Assembly: GCA_012799605.1 (NCBI GenBank)
Contig: JAAZKX010000032.1
Location: forward strand, 1-64,000
Length of the DNA: 64,000 nt
Reading direction: 5' to 3'
From: Bacillota bacterium
Lineage (GTDB): Bacteria; Bacillota; DTU030; DUMP01
Shown in pieces: positions 1-8,761 of the stretch (position 1 is the stretch's first letter; every line of letters starts with the position of its first letter). Both the position numbers and the translations under genes were made by a program. The notes below the pieces were generated by a model. The model did not search any database, was not told where the DNA came from, and saw only the letters and a list, made by a program, of their open reading frames with translations.

Positions 1-25
1 CATTCAATAACTCTGTCTTCATTTT

Positions 26-86
26 GAGACCCAGCTCCTTTTTGTTTGGTGGTACTTAACATTTAGGGAGCAGGGTCTCTTTTTCC
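26..86 (+). terminator. Putative rho-independent terminator at left edge
   Basis: GAGACCCAGCTCC (26-38) pairs with GGAGCAGGGTCTC (67-79) with one mismatch and a 28-base loop, followed at once by a T run (80-84). The T run is on the plus strand, so it would end a plus-strand transcript entering from the left. The remaining bases up to 161 show no gene. The long loop lowers confidence. Confidence 0.5.
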
Positions 87-161
87 TGCTTTCCTGGATC
101 TATACCCGATAACTATTTACTCACACCGTTGCCCGTTTAAATTATCAATAAACCCAAAGCC

Positions 162-965
162 CTAGTCTAGCGGCATTGGCTGCCGCCGCCTGTTATTAAA
201 ACGGACCAACTGGCGCAGACCATGTTCCCGGGCATATTGGTAGGCTAAGGGGAAATCAGCTCCCACATCTTCGGGTCGATGAGCGTCAGAACTGATAATC
301 GCTGGTATATTAGCTTCAGCCAAGGGCTTGATAAATTCCGGACCGGGGTATATTTCCCTTACCGGTTTGCGTAATCCGGCCGTATTTATTTCAAAGCTTA
401 GACCTGCCTCCAGCAAGGTTTCAGCGCAAGACTCATATTCTGGCCGTAAAGAAGTCGGCGGCCGGTAGCCAAATACCTTGATTACATCCGGATGTGCCAT
501 TATATCAAACAACTTGGTTTGTGCAGCCTCTCTAAACAGGGCCAAATACCGGCGGTATGTTTCTAAAATATTTTGTTCTAGCCAAAGATGGGCTTGATCA
601 GGCCGGTCAAATCCCCAATCATCGATAAAATGAACAGCCCCGATTACATAGTCCCAAGGATAAGTGGAAATAAAATCATCGATTAAAGTTTCGCTACCCG
701 GAGCAAAATCAATCTCCACCCCTAATTTTACTGGATACCCTTCCTTTTTTAATGTACAGATAAAACTGACGTAGTTGTCAGCATCTTCCTCGGCTTTTAA
801 GCCCCAACTTTTAGGCCAGAAACTTTCCGTTTGGCGAAAACGGTAGGCATGTTCAGAGAAACCGATTTCATCAATACCTGCCTCGCGGGCAGCAGCTAGG
901 AATTTACGCAACCATTCTGTCCGGTATGGTCCCTGTTCGAGATGAACATGATAATCCCACTTCAA
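162..965 (-). CDS. hisJ: PHP-family phosphatase, HisJ/HisK histidinol-phosphatase type
   Basis: A 267-residue single-domain PHP metallo-phosphoesterase. The metal-binding motifs expected of the family are in order: HxH at residues 6-8, H39 in GFSEHAY, E84 in GVEIDF, H112 in GAVHF, H158 in MAHPD, and D227/H229 in SSDAH. The length and the GFSEH and GAVHF segments fit histidinol-phosphatases that make histidinol from histidinol phosphate. The start is TTG at 963-965, preceded by AGGAG at good spacing. It is the last gene of the co-directional group that begins upstream with dnaE, and no other his genes are nearby, so the substrate is inferred from the family; another phosphoester is possible. 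Confidence 0.82.
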   Translation of the reverse strand: MKWDYHVHLEQGPYRTEWLRKFLAAAREAGIDEIGFSEHAYRFRQTESFWPKSWGLKAEEDADNYVSFICTLKKEGYPVKLGVEIDFAPGSETLIDDFISTYPWDYVIGAVHFIDDWGFDRPDQAHLWLEQNILETYRRYLALFREAAQTKLFDIMAHPDVIKVFGYRPPTSLRPEYESCAETLLEAGLSFEINTAGLRKPVREIYPGPEFIKPLAEANIPAIISSDAHRPEDVGADFPLAYQYAREHGLRQLVRFNNRRRQPMPLD

Positions 966-1047
966 CCTTAATTCTCCTTAGCTTAATTTCGCCGCAAACT
1001 GTGGCATCAACAGCCGTAGCACTACTGGGCCGGATAAACGCCAACCT

Positions 1048-1476
1048 TTATTTAGGGATCAAACTTTGTAGCAGTTCCCAATACCCCGGATAATGCTTCT
1101 TGAGGTTTACAGGACGTCCGCTATCTTTCCCTACAAAACATTGTGTTGTCCGCCCGCTGGCCAGTAATATTTCGCCGCGGTGAATGGTATATGCGAACAC
1201 CAAGCGCGCTGCCGTAAGCCTTTCTAGCCGGGTAGTAATTGTAATCTGTTCTTCATATCGGGCCGGGCTCAGATAGCGGCAGTATGCTTCGACAACAGGC
1301 AGAAGCAAACCCTGTTCTTCCAGCTTTTCATATGAGTGGCCCAGGCTGCGGAAAAAAGCACTACGGCCGATTTCAAACCAGGTAAAATAGTTTCCGTAAT
1401 AAACTACGCCCATCTGATCGGTTTCAGCATAGCGTACGTTTATTTGGACGCTGGCTGTGTTTCCTCCTGACATCAT
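1048..1476 (-). CDS. ybgC: Acyl-CoA thioesterase, YbgC/4-hydroxybenzoyl-CoA thioesterase family
   Basis: A hot-dog-fold thioesterase of about 142 residues. The signature YAETDQMGVVYYGNYF lies at residues 16-31, with the family's catalytic aspartate at D20, followed by the WFEIGR helix. Such enzymes hydrolyse small acyl-CoA thioesters; the exact substrate cannot be read from sequence. Two adjacent ATG codons (1471-1476) are possible starts; AGGAG sits 3 bases before the first and 6 before the second, so the second (1473) is slightly better. It follows pyruvate kinase in the same direction with a gap of about 40 bases and is probably co-transcribed. Confidence 0.82.
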   Translation of the reverse strand: MMSGGNTASVQINVRYAETDQMGVVYYGNYFTWFEIGRSAFFRSLGHSYEKLEEQGLLLPVVEAYCRYLSPARYEEQITITTRLERLTAARLVFAYTIHRGEILLASGRTTQCFVGKDSGRPVNLKKHYPGYWELLQSLIPK

Positions 1477-1517
1477 AATCTCCTAATCACCCCCGGCTTA
1501 AAATCTTTATACCGTTT

Positions 1518-3269
1518 TTATCTTACCTGGGCCTGCCCTCGGTATATCAAGCCCCGTACCGGATCTATGGTAACAACCATCCCATCCCTGAGCACTTCCA
1601 AAGCATCTTTGACGCCCAGCACCACCGGGACGCCGATATCCAAACCTACCAAGGCGGCGTGTGAAGTAAGCCCTCCCTCGATGGTAACAATAGCTGCGGC
1701 TTGTTTCATAAAAGGAACCATAGTTCTATCGGTAGCATGAGTCACCAATATCTGACCGGGGCTAAATTTTTCCGCTCCTTCGCTAGCATCCCGCAGGAGG
1801 CAAACATTGCCGGTAACGGCTGTATTGCCCAGACCAGTACCCCGGGCTACTATTTCCCCAACCGTTTGTATTTTTATCAAGTTAGTGCTGCCAGGTACTC
1901 CGGCCGGGACTCCAGCAGTAATTACTACCAAATCACCATTTTTAATATATCCATGATCCAGAGCCCCCCGGACAACCGATTGGATCATTTGATCAGTACT
2001 GGCTGTAGTTTTAGTCAATAAAGGATATACACCCCATACCAATAGCAGTTGCCGCAGTACCCGCTCGCTGGATGTGGCCGCAACGATAGGCGCCCGCGGG
2101 CGATTTTTAGCTATCATCCGGGCCGTATAGCCGGAGCTAGTAGAAACCAAAACGGCAGATGCCCCAAGCGAGCGGACAGCGGTATAAGTGGCATAGCTGA
2201 TAGCATCGGTAACCGAAACATCTTCACTTAGCTGCCGCAGCCTAAGGCTTTGCTCGTATATTTGGGCCTCTTCCATCCGCTTGGCGATCCGAGCCATGTA
2301 ACTTACAGCCTCGGTCGGGTAACGACCAGTAGCAGTTTCGGCGGATAACATAACTGCATCAGATCCGTCCAAGATGGCGTTGGCTACATCGCTGGCCTCA
2401 GCTCGAGTAGGCTGAGGGTTTGATACCATCGATTCCAGCATCTGAGTAGCCGTAATTACCGGTTTGCCCAATTGATTAGCTTTTTTTATAATCATTTTTT
2501 GAATCAAGGGCACCTCTTCAGCCGGAATTTCGACCCCCAAATCGCCGCGAGCGATCATTACCCCGTCGGCTACCGCCAGGATCGAATCGATGTTTTTTAT
2601 TCCTTGGCTGTTTTCTATTTTAGCTATAATAGGCGTATTAGCATTTAACTGCTCAAGCAGTTCCCTGATTTCAAGTATGTTGTTGGCACTGCGGATAAAT
2701 GAAGCTGCAATAAAATCGACCCCATTTTTTACAGCAAACGTTATATCCTCGACATCTTGTTTTGATAAGGCCGGCAAAGTCAGTTTACAGCCCGGCAGGT
2801 TCAGTTTGTTCCGGTCGGTTAAAGTGCCTGAGTTTAAGACCCGACACTGTACTTCCGTATCAGTAATTTCTTGAACTTCCATGGCCATAGCGCCATCAGC
2901 CAACAAAATAATCTGGCCGGAATGGACATCCTGCGGGAGCATTTCATGCAGTATCTGGACCCGAGTGCAATCGCCAATTACCGGATAGGTGGTGAAAGTA
3001 AAAGTATCTCCCTCAGTTAATACAGCTTTCCCACCGGCAAAATTACCCAACCGAATTTCCGGCCCTTTTGTATCCATCATAATAGCCAAAGGCCGTTTTA
3101 GCTTTTTTGCTGCGGCTTTTAAGGTGTTTATATATTGCTTGTGAGTAGTGTGATCCCCGTGGGAAAAATTAAGCCGGGCTACATCCATACCTGCTAATAA
3201 CAGCTCCTGGATCCGGTCAACGGATTCACTGACAGGCCCAATCGTGCACACTATTTTGGTTCTACGCAT
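1518..3269 (-). CDS. pyk: Pyruvate kinase with C-terminal PEP-utilising domain
   Basis: Converts PEP and ADP to pyruvate and ATP. Core motifs are intact: RLNFSHGDH near residue 32, MMDTKGPEIR, KIENSQG, ARGDLGVEIP and TATQMLESM. After the allosteric C domain there is an extra domain of about 75 residues (GQILVTHATDR..., TSHAALVGLDIGVPVVLG) resembling the phosphohistidine domain of PEP-utilising enzymes, as in the Geobacillus type of pyruvate kinase. I chose ATG at 3267-3269 (583 aa), which has GGGAG ten bases upstream; an in-frame ATG at 3296 would overlap the preceding gene and has no ribosome-binding site. In many Firmicutes dnaE-pfkA-pyk are linked; here pfkA is missing and a small DUF2007 gene sits between dnaE and pyk. 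Confidence 0.96.
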   Translation of the reverse strand: MRRTKIVCTIGPVSESVDRIQELLLAGMDVARLNFSHGDHTTHKQYINTLKAAAKKLKRPLAIMMDTKGPEIRLGNFAGGKAVLTEGDTFTFTTYPVIGDCTRVQILHEMLPQDVHSGQIILLADGAMAMEVQEITDTEVQCRVLNSGTLTDRNKLNLPGCKLTLPALSKQDVEDITFAVKNGVDFIAASFIRSANNILEIRELLEQLNANTPIIAKIENSQGIKNIDSILAVADGVMIARGDLGVEIPAEEVPLIQKMIIKKANQLGKPVITATQMLESMVSNPQPTRAEASDVANAILDGSDAVMLSAETATGRYPTEAVSYMARIAKRMEEAQIYEQSLRLRQLSEDVSVTDAISYATYTAVRSLGASAVLVSTSSGYTARMIAKNRPRAPIVAATSSERVLRQLLLVWGVYPLLTKTTASTDQMIQSVVRGALDHGYIKNGDLVVITAGVPAGVPGSTNLIKIQTVGEIVARGTGLGNTAVTGNVCLLRDASEGAEKFSPGQILVTHATDRTMVPFMKQAAAIVTIEGGLTSHAALVGLDIGVPVVLGVKDALEVLRDGMVVTIDPVRGLIYRGQAQVR

Positions 3270-3286
3270 ACTTACTTCACTCCCGT

Positions 3287-3487
3287 TTAAAGACATAAAT
3301 TACCATACAGTATCTCACTGGCTTCCTCCGCTTCAGAAGACGGGACCAAAATTTCGACGCTGCCGGAACTACCCAAATGCGGCACTCCCAAACCTCGCAG
3401 CATAACCAGTATTCCTTCTTGGTCAAGAATGCCTCTTAGCATTTCGGCCTGTATTTCGTTGCGAGCCACATATACAACTGTCCACAT
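3287..3487 (-). CDS. DUF2007-type small protein
   Basis: A 66-residue protein starting MWTVVYVARN. It has the pattern of the DUF2007 (putative signal-transducing) family: a short beta strand, a helix (NEIQAEMLRGILDQEG), a strand ending in a variable loop, and the VEILVPSSEAEEASEIL helix. Family members are small ferredoxin-like proteins of unproven function. The ATG at 3485-3487 is preceded by GGAGG; a longer reading frame to 3538 has no support. It lies between dnaE and pyk in the same direction, with tight spacing on the pyk side, so it is likely part of that transcript. Confidence 0.7.
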   Translation of the reverse strand: MWTVVYVARNEIQAEMLRGILDQEGILVMLRGLGVPHLGSSGSVEILVPSSEAEEASEILYGNLCL

Positions 3488-3574
3488 CTCAAGCTGAGGC
3501 CTCCTTGAAATTATACTTAAATAGCGTCTTAATATCATCTTTCGCTTTGCCCAAGCCCAATTCCTGTCCTTGGA

Positions 3575-6500
3575 TTATAGTTTTCTTATTTTCACAGCAA
3601 CGTTGTTAGGACCTAATAACTGTTTCAACTCTGCTAGCAAATCATCATTCAAACGGACATTATAACGACGATCCAATTGAACCAAGCGTTGATCCTGGGC
3701 GAAAAAAACAAACACCGGACTGTCCCCAGGATAAGGGGCCAGTTCCGCATATAATTCCCGGTTGCTGACCTTACTGGCTGAATCGAGCTGCAAATACAGG
3801 GCTTGCATGGCAGACAGTGGTAACAGCTTGTGTGCTATTACTTGGGGTAAATCAGCATCTTGTTTGGCCAGCTCCCCGGTAAGAATTATAAGCTGGTCGG
3901 ATTGCAGCCATTTATTGTCACTATAAAGGCGGGGAAAGATTATCACTTCAAATACTCCGGTCATGTCCTCTACTGTAAGAAATACCATTGGCTCTCCCGT
4001 GCGGGTAGTAATTTCTTTTAGGGAATTTATGATTCCACCCATCACGACTTGGGTTTTGGGGATCAGGCCAGCCAGTTCGTTACTCCAGGCGGTAACAGTT
4101 TGCCGTAGCAGCTCCGCTTTTCTAGCTAGCGGATGGCCGCTGAGGTACAGCCCTAGCGTTTCTTTCTCCCAAGCTAGCCTTACATCAGACGGAATCTCAG
4201 GCAGATCAGGCAGTGACAATTTTGCCGAGGTTACCTCCAGATCCCACAAGACCCCTTGGCCGCTTTTACGCTCCCGCTGATAGGCTTGGCCTGCTTTTAT
4301 AGCCTGTTCCAACACAGCAAGCTGCTGAGCCCGATTGCCGGCTAATGAGTGTGTAGCACCGGCCTTGATAAGGCTTTCCAGTGCTCTTTTGCTGATGCTA
4401 CTTAGATCTATACGCTGGCACATATCATCCAGAGAGTTAAATTGGCCTCCTAGTTCGCGTTCAAGAACTAAATTTTCAATAGCCTTTCTTCCTACATTTT
4501 TAACTGCTGCTAAACCAAATCGTATCTGCCCGTTTTCGACCGAAAAATTGACGGCGCTGGAATTGACATCCGGCGGCAGTACTTTTAACCCCAAGCGTTT
4601 ACATTCTTCGCAATATAAGGCCACCTTGTCAGTATCATCCATGACACTGGTCATCAATGCTGCCATAAATTCAGGCTGCCAGTTGGCCTTTAAGTAAGCC
4701 GTTTCATAAGCCAACATAGCATAAGCTGCCGAATGAGATTTGTTAAATCCATAGCCGGCGAAATACTCCATCAAATCAAATATTTGGCTGGCAGTAGCGC
4801 CGTCGATATTGTTTTTCTTCGCCCCAGCAATAAACCGTTGGCGCTCGCCGGCTATAACTTCAGGCCTCTTTTTCCCCATCGCCCGCCGCAGCATATCTGC
4901 TTGTCCCAAAGTAAAACCAGCCAGTTGGCTTGCGATTTGCATTACTTGTTCCTGATAGACGATGACGCCGTATGTATCGGCCAAAATAGGTTCCAGCCAG
5001 GGGTGTAAATATTGCACTTTTTTTGAACCATGACGCCGGGCAATAAAATCCTCAGTCATCCCACTACTTAGCGGCCCTGGCCGATAAAGAGCAACTAGCG
5101 CTGTTAGGTCATTTATCCCTTCGGGCTTAAGGTCGCGGATTAAAGCCCGCATGCCGGGGCTTTCCAGCTGAAATACCCCGAAAGTATTACCGGAAGCTAA
5201 CAGTTCGTAGGTTGCCTTATCGTCTAAGGGCATCGCGGTACGGTCTTGGCTCTGGCCGTATTTGTTTTTAACCAGCCGCCGAGTTTCTTGGATAACAGTA
5301 AGAGTCCGTAAACCGAGAAAATCCATTTTAAGTAAACCAATCTCTTCAATCGTTTCCCAGGGGTATTGAGTTGTTATAATACCATCTGCGGTTTGCTGAA
5401 GCGGCACATATTCTATCAAAGGCCGAGCTGATATAACAACACCGGCCGCATGAGTACTGGCATGCCGCGGTAACCCCTCCAGTTTTTGGGCGGCGTCCAA
5501 AAGGCGCTGTACCCATTCTTCCTCTTGGTACAACGCGGTCAACTCGCGGCTGGAAGCCAAAGCATCGGCCAAGCTGATACCCAGCTCTGCTGGTACCAAT
5601 TTTGCCACCCGGTCGACATCAGCGTAGGGGAAATCATAAGCCCGGCCCACATCGCGAATTGCAGCCCGGGCGGCCATAGTCCCAAAAGTAATAATTTGGG
5701 CCACATGATCGGGTCCATAGGTTTTTTTGACATAGTCAATGACCTCGTCACGGCGGTTGTCGGCAAAATCGATATCTATATCGGGCATACCAATCCGTTC
5801 CGGATTTAAAAAACGCTCGAATAACAAACCGTGAGCCAAGGGGTCGATATCAGTGATGCCCAGGGCATATGCAACCAAACTTCCCGCTGCTGATCCCCTC
5901 CCTGGCCCTACCAAGATACCGCTTTCTCGGGCAAAACGGACAAAATCCCATACAATAAGAAAGTAGCTGGCAAAACCCATTTCCTCGATTACATTGAGTT
6001 CATGCGATAGCCGTTCTTCCATTTCAGCTGTCAGGTGCTGATATCGTTGTTTTAGGCCCTGGTAACACAGCTTTTTTAAATATTGTTCTGCAGAATATCC
6101 TCCGGGTACCGGAAATTCCGGCACCAAGGTCTGCCCGAGTTTCAGCTCGACGTGACATCTTTCAGCTATCGCAATTGTGTTAGCCAGCGCTTCAGGTATA
6201 GTATTAAATAATTGGGCCATCTCGGATTGTGATTTTAAGTAAAACTCGTCATTGGGGAAACTCAACCGATTAGTTTCGTTTACGCTTTTTCCAGTTTGGA
6301 TGCAAAGAAGGAGATCATGATATAGTGCATCTCCGCGCTCAATATAATGGACATCATTCGTAGCCACAACCTCGATGTCCAGCTTTTTAGCCAACTTAAC
6401 CAGATCGTGGTTAAGCTGTTCTTGCTCCGGTAATTTATGGTTCTGTAGTTCCAGCAAAAAATTATCGGGGCCGAACTGGTCGCGATAGGTGCCGGCGGTC

Positions 6501-6970
6501 TTAAGGGCTCCCTCGGTATCACCGGCTAGAAGAAGTTGGGGTATTTTTCCGGCCATACATCCGGATAAAGCAATGAGCCCGGTACTGTATTTGGCCAACA
6601 ACTCTTGGTCCACCCTTGGTTTATAGTAAAAACCTTCTGTATAAGCCCGGCTTACAAGAGCCATCAGGTTGCTGTATCCATGGTTGTTTTCTGCTATAAG
6701 TACTAGATGGTTTAACTGATCATCCACTTTAGGTGTCCGCTGATGCCGGGTACGGGGAGCGACATACACTTCACAACCCATGAGCGGCTTGATTCCATTT
6801 GCAATGGCAGCTTTATAAAAGTCCACCGCACCGTACATAACCCCGTGATCGGTCAGCGCCAGCGCCGGCATACCCAATTTTTTTGCTTTTAGGATCAAGT
6901 CTTCAATGCGCCCGGCTCCATCCAACAAGCTAAAGGCACTATGTACATGAAGATGGACAAAGTTAGTCAT
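3575..6970 (-). CDS. dnaE: DNA polymerase III alpha subunit (DnaE)
   Basis: Replicative family C polymerase, 1131 residues. The N-terminal PHP domain begins at HLHVHSAFSLLDG (residues 6 on). The polymerase core carries GPGRGSAAGS (355-364) and the catalytic PDIDIDF aspartates (396-402). The C-terminal third has the helix-hairpin-helix region and an OB-fold segment (QVVMGGIINSLKEITTRTGEPMV is the start of it, near residue 1000). No proofreading exonuclease insertion is present, so this is DnaE rather than PolC. The ATG at 6968-6970 follows AGGAGGT by nine bases; the 10-codon upstream extension is not supported. It lies downstream of sepF in the same direction with a hairpin in the gap. Confidence 0.96.
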   Translation of the reverse strand: MTNFVHLHVHSAFSLLDGAGRIEDLILKAKKLGMPALALTDHGVMYGAVDFYKAAIANGIKPLMGCEVYVAPRTRHQRTPKVDDQLNHLVLIAENNHGYSNLMALVSRAYTEGFYYKPRVDQELLAKYSTGLIALSGCMAGKIPQLLLAGDTEGALKTAGTYRDQFGPDNFLLELQNHKLPEQEQLNHDLVKLAKKLDIEVVATNDVHYIERGDALYHDLLLCIQTGKSVNETNRLSFPNDEFYLKSQSEMAQLFNTIPEALANTIAIAERCHVELKLGQTLVPEFPVPGGYSAEQYLKKLCYQGLKQRYQHLTAEMEERLSHELNVIEEMGFASYFLIVWDFVRFARESGILVGPGRGSAAGSLVAYALGITDIDPLAHGLLFERFLNPERIGMPDIDIDFADNRRDEVIDYVKKTYGPDHVAQIITFGTMAARAAIRDVGRAYDFPYADVDRVAKLVPAELGISLADALASSRELTALYQEEEWVQRLLDAAQKLEGLPRHASTHAAGVVISARPLIEYVPLQQTADGIITTQYPWETIEEIGLLKMDFLGLRTLTVIQETRRLVKNKYGQSQDRTAMPLDDKATYELLASGNTFGVFQLESPGMRALIRDLKPEGINDLTALVALYRPGPLSSGMTEDFIARRHGSKKVQYLHPWLEPILADTYGVIVYQEQVMQIASQLAGFTLGQADMLRRAMGKKRPEVIAGERQRFIAGAKKNNIDGATASQIFDLMEYFAGYGFNKSHSAAYAMLAYETAYLKANWQPEFMAALMTSVMDDTDKVALYCEECKRLGLKVLPPDVNSSAVNFSVENGQIRFGLAAVKNVGRKAIENLVLERELGGQFNSLDDMCQRIDLSSISKRALESLIKAGATHSLAGNRAQQLAVLEQAIKAGQAYQRERKSGQGVLWDLEVTSAKLSLPDLPEIPSDVRLAWEKETLGLYLSGHPLARKAELLRQTVTAWSNELAGLIPKTQVVMGGIINSLKEITTRTGEPMVFLTVEDMTGVFEVIIFPRLYSDNKWLQSDQLIILTGELAKQDADLPQVIAHKLLPLSAMQALYLQLDSASKVSNRELYAELAPYPGDSPVFVFFAQDQRLVQLDRRYNVRLNDDLLAELKQLLGPNNVAVKIRKL

Positions 6971-7075
6971 ACTAGAAATACCTCCTGCCCTTCTGGCCAA
7001 GTATTCTACGCCAGCAGCTTTCTTTCCTGTTCGTTTCGTTTTAGAACTTTTCCCGGGCTAGTCGGCCTAACGTGA

Positions 7076-7109
7076 CAGCCCCCGGGCAGAGTCTGCGAAT
7101 CGGGGGCTG
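7076..7109 (-). other. Stem-loop between sepF and dnaE
   Basis: CAGCCCCCG (7076-7084) and CGGGGGCTG (7101-7109) are perfect complements, with a nested GCAGA/TCTGC helix in the loop. There is no T run on either side, so it does not look like a standard terminator. It may limit read-through or stabilise the 3' end of the sepF message. Confidence 0.45.
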
Positions 7110-7122
7110 GGTGCGCGGGGCA

Positions 7123-7470
7123 TTATTCTTCTTTTAACCTAAATAAATCCCGGCTCTGAATATTAACATCGAGCGGAGCAAACAAGAAGATTGCTGTCCC
7201 TATTTTTTCCATATTGCCGTCCAAAGCATACGTGGCTCCGCTAAGGTAATCAACTAATCGTTGAGCAGTGTCCATGGGCACACCTTCAAAGTTAACCACC
7301 ACTGCTTGGCCGCCCTTAACTAAAGCTGCAATCGGCTCGGCTTCAGCAAACGAGCTAGGGCGGCGCACTACAACATTTACCTCCGGAGTAGGGTGTTTAT
7401 TAACATTAACGGTCTTGTTTTCTATATCGCCACGAACCAGATTGCGGATCTTGCTCCAGAGGTCAGACAT
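7123..7470 (-). CDS. sepF: Cell division protein SepF
   Basis: A 115-residue SepF (YlmF, DUF552) protein, which binds FtsZ and the membrane and helps organise the division ring. The conserved block VVRRPSSFAEAEPIA, GQAVVVNFEGVPMDTAQRLVDYL, GATYALDGNMEKIG and FLFAPLDVNI spans residues about 34-108. The N-terminal stretch (MSDLWSKIRNLVRG) fits the amphipathic membrane-targeting helix. The ATG has an AAGGA box upstream. SepF usually lies in the ylm cluster beside ftsZ; here it sits alone between an aminotransferase and dnaE. Confidence 0.93.
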   Translation of the reverse strand: MSDLWSKIRNLVRGDIENKTVNVNKHPTPEVNVVVRRPSSFAEAEPIAALVKGGQAVVVNFEGVPMDTAQRLVDYLSGATYALDGNMEKIGTAIFLFAPLDVNIQSRDLFRLKEE

Positions 7471-7523
7471 CTATGTCATCCTTCTCCCATAACGTAGTTA
7501 AATTATTTTCGATACACCGACGG

Positions 7524-8717
7524 CTATTGGGCTTCGGCCAGCACATTTTTAACTCGGGCCAAACCTCGCTCAATTACATCGGTCGAGGTGGCATAGGAAA
7601 ACCGAATAAACTCATCCAGACCAAAAGCTGCCCCGGGAACAAGGGCAACGTGGGCTTCTGATAGCAGCAATTCAGCCAGGTCGGTTGAATTGTTTATTTG
7701 TTGTCCTCTAATAGTCCGGCCGAATAAATCCGCTACGTCAGCGAAAACATAAAAGGCCCCTTCCGGTTTACGGCAGCTCATTCCGGGGATGGTGTTAATT
7801 TTAGTCACCATCAGTTCGCGGCGCCGGGCAAATTCAGCCAACATTTTTTGAACCGGCGCTTGATCCCCGGTCAAGGCTGCTGTGGCTGCTAATTGGGCAA
7901 TAGAATTGGGGCTTGACGTAGCGTGGCTTTGTATATTAGCCATTGCCCGGGCCAATGCCCTCGGCGCTGCAGCGTAACCGATACGCCAACCGGTCATGGC
8001 ATAAGTTTTGGATACTCCGTTTATGGTCACAGTATGTTCTTTAACATCCGGCCCCAAAGATGCCACGCTGGTAAACACTGCCCCATCGTAGAGCAGTTTT
8101 TCATAGACTTCATCGGCTATAATAACAATCCCCCGAGGTACCAAGATGGAAGCCAAGGATTCGAGCTCTTTTTTTGCGTAGACTGCCCCGGTGGGGTTGT
8201 TGGGTGAATTTATAAAGATGGCTTTGGTGCGGTCGGTGAGCTTTTCTTCTAGTTGCTCTGGCGTCAGCTTAAAACCGTTGTCGGCCATAGTTGGGATAAC
8301 TATTGGAATACCGCCGTTTAACTTGACCATTTCGGTATAGCTGACCCAATACGGTGCAGGTATAATTACTTCATCGCCGTCCTCGATCAAAGCCTGCAGT
8401 GCATTGTAGATCGAATGTTTGGCCCCATTGGAAACTACCACATCTGACGGTTCATACTCGAGGTTATTGTCACGTTTTAGTTTTGTACAAATAGCCTCTT
8501 TCAACTCCGGGATACCGGCTGCAGGCGTGTAACGGGTAAACCCATCCTTGATGGCCTCTATGCCGGTTTCAGCTATATGAATCGGCGTGTCAAAATCGGG
8601 TTCGCCCACGGTAAACGAAAGCACATCGATCCCTTGCTGTACCATTTCTTTGGCCCTTGCATTCATGGCTAAAGTTGGCGATGCGCCGATATTTCGGGCC
8701 CTGGCTGCCAGCTGCAT
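7524..8717 (-). CDS. aspC: PLP-dependent aspartate aminotransferase
   Basis: A fold-type I class I/II aminotransferase, 397 residues, converting aspartate and 2-oxoglutarate to oxaloacetate and glutamate. Visible cofactor motifs are SNGAKHSIYNAL (96-107), SPNNPTGAVY with N174, D202 in ADEVYE, and the Schiff-base lysine K237 in GVSKTYAMTGWRIGY. The arginine of RFSYATS near the C terminus fits carboxylate binding. The ATG is preceded by GGAGG. It starts 44 bases after the nrdJ stop, so the two are probably co-transcribed. Close relatives include other amino-acid transaminases, so substrate range may be wider. Confidence 0.9.
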   Translation of the reverse strand: MQLAARARNIGASPTLAMNARAKEMVQQGIDVLSFTVGEPDFDTPIHIAETGIEAIKDGFTRYTPAAGIPELKEAICTKLKRDNNLEYEPSDVVVSNGAKHSIYNALQALIEDGDEVIIPAPYWVSYTEMVKLNGGIPIVIPTMADNGFKLTPEQLEEKLTDRTKAIFINSPNNPTGAVYAKKELESLASILVPRGIVIIADEVYEKLLYDGAVFTSVASLGPDVKEHTVTINGVSKTYAMTGWRIGYAAAPRALARAMANIQSHATSSPNSIAQLAATAALTGDQAPVQKMLAEFARRRELMVTKINTIPGMSCRKPEGAFYVFADVADLFGRTIRGQQINNSTDLAELLLSEAHVALVPGAAFGLDEFIRFSYATSTDVIERGLARVKNVLAEAQ

Positions 8718-8761
8718 AAAAACTCCTCCCTCTACGGTTTTATTTTAAATCATAATGTAAT

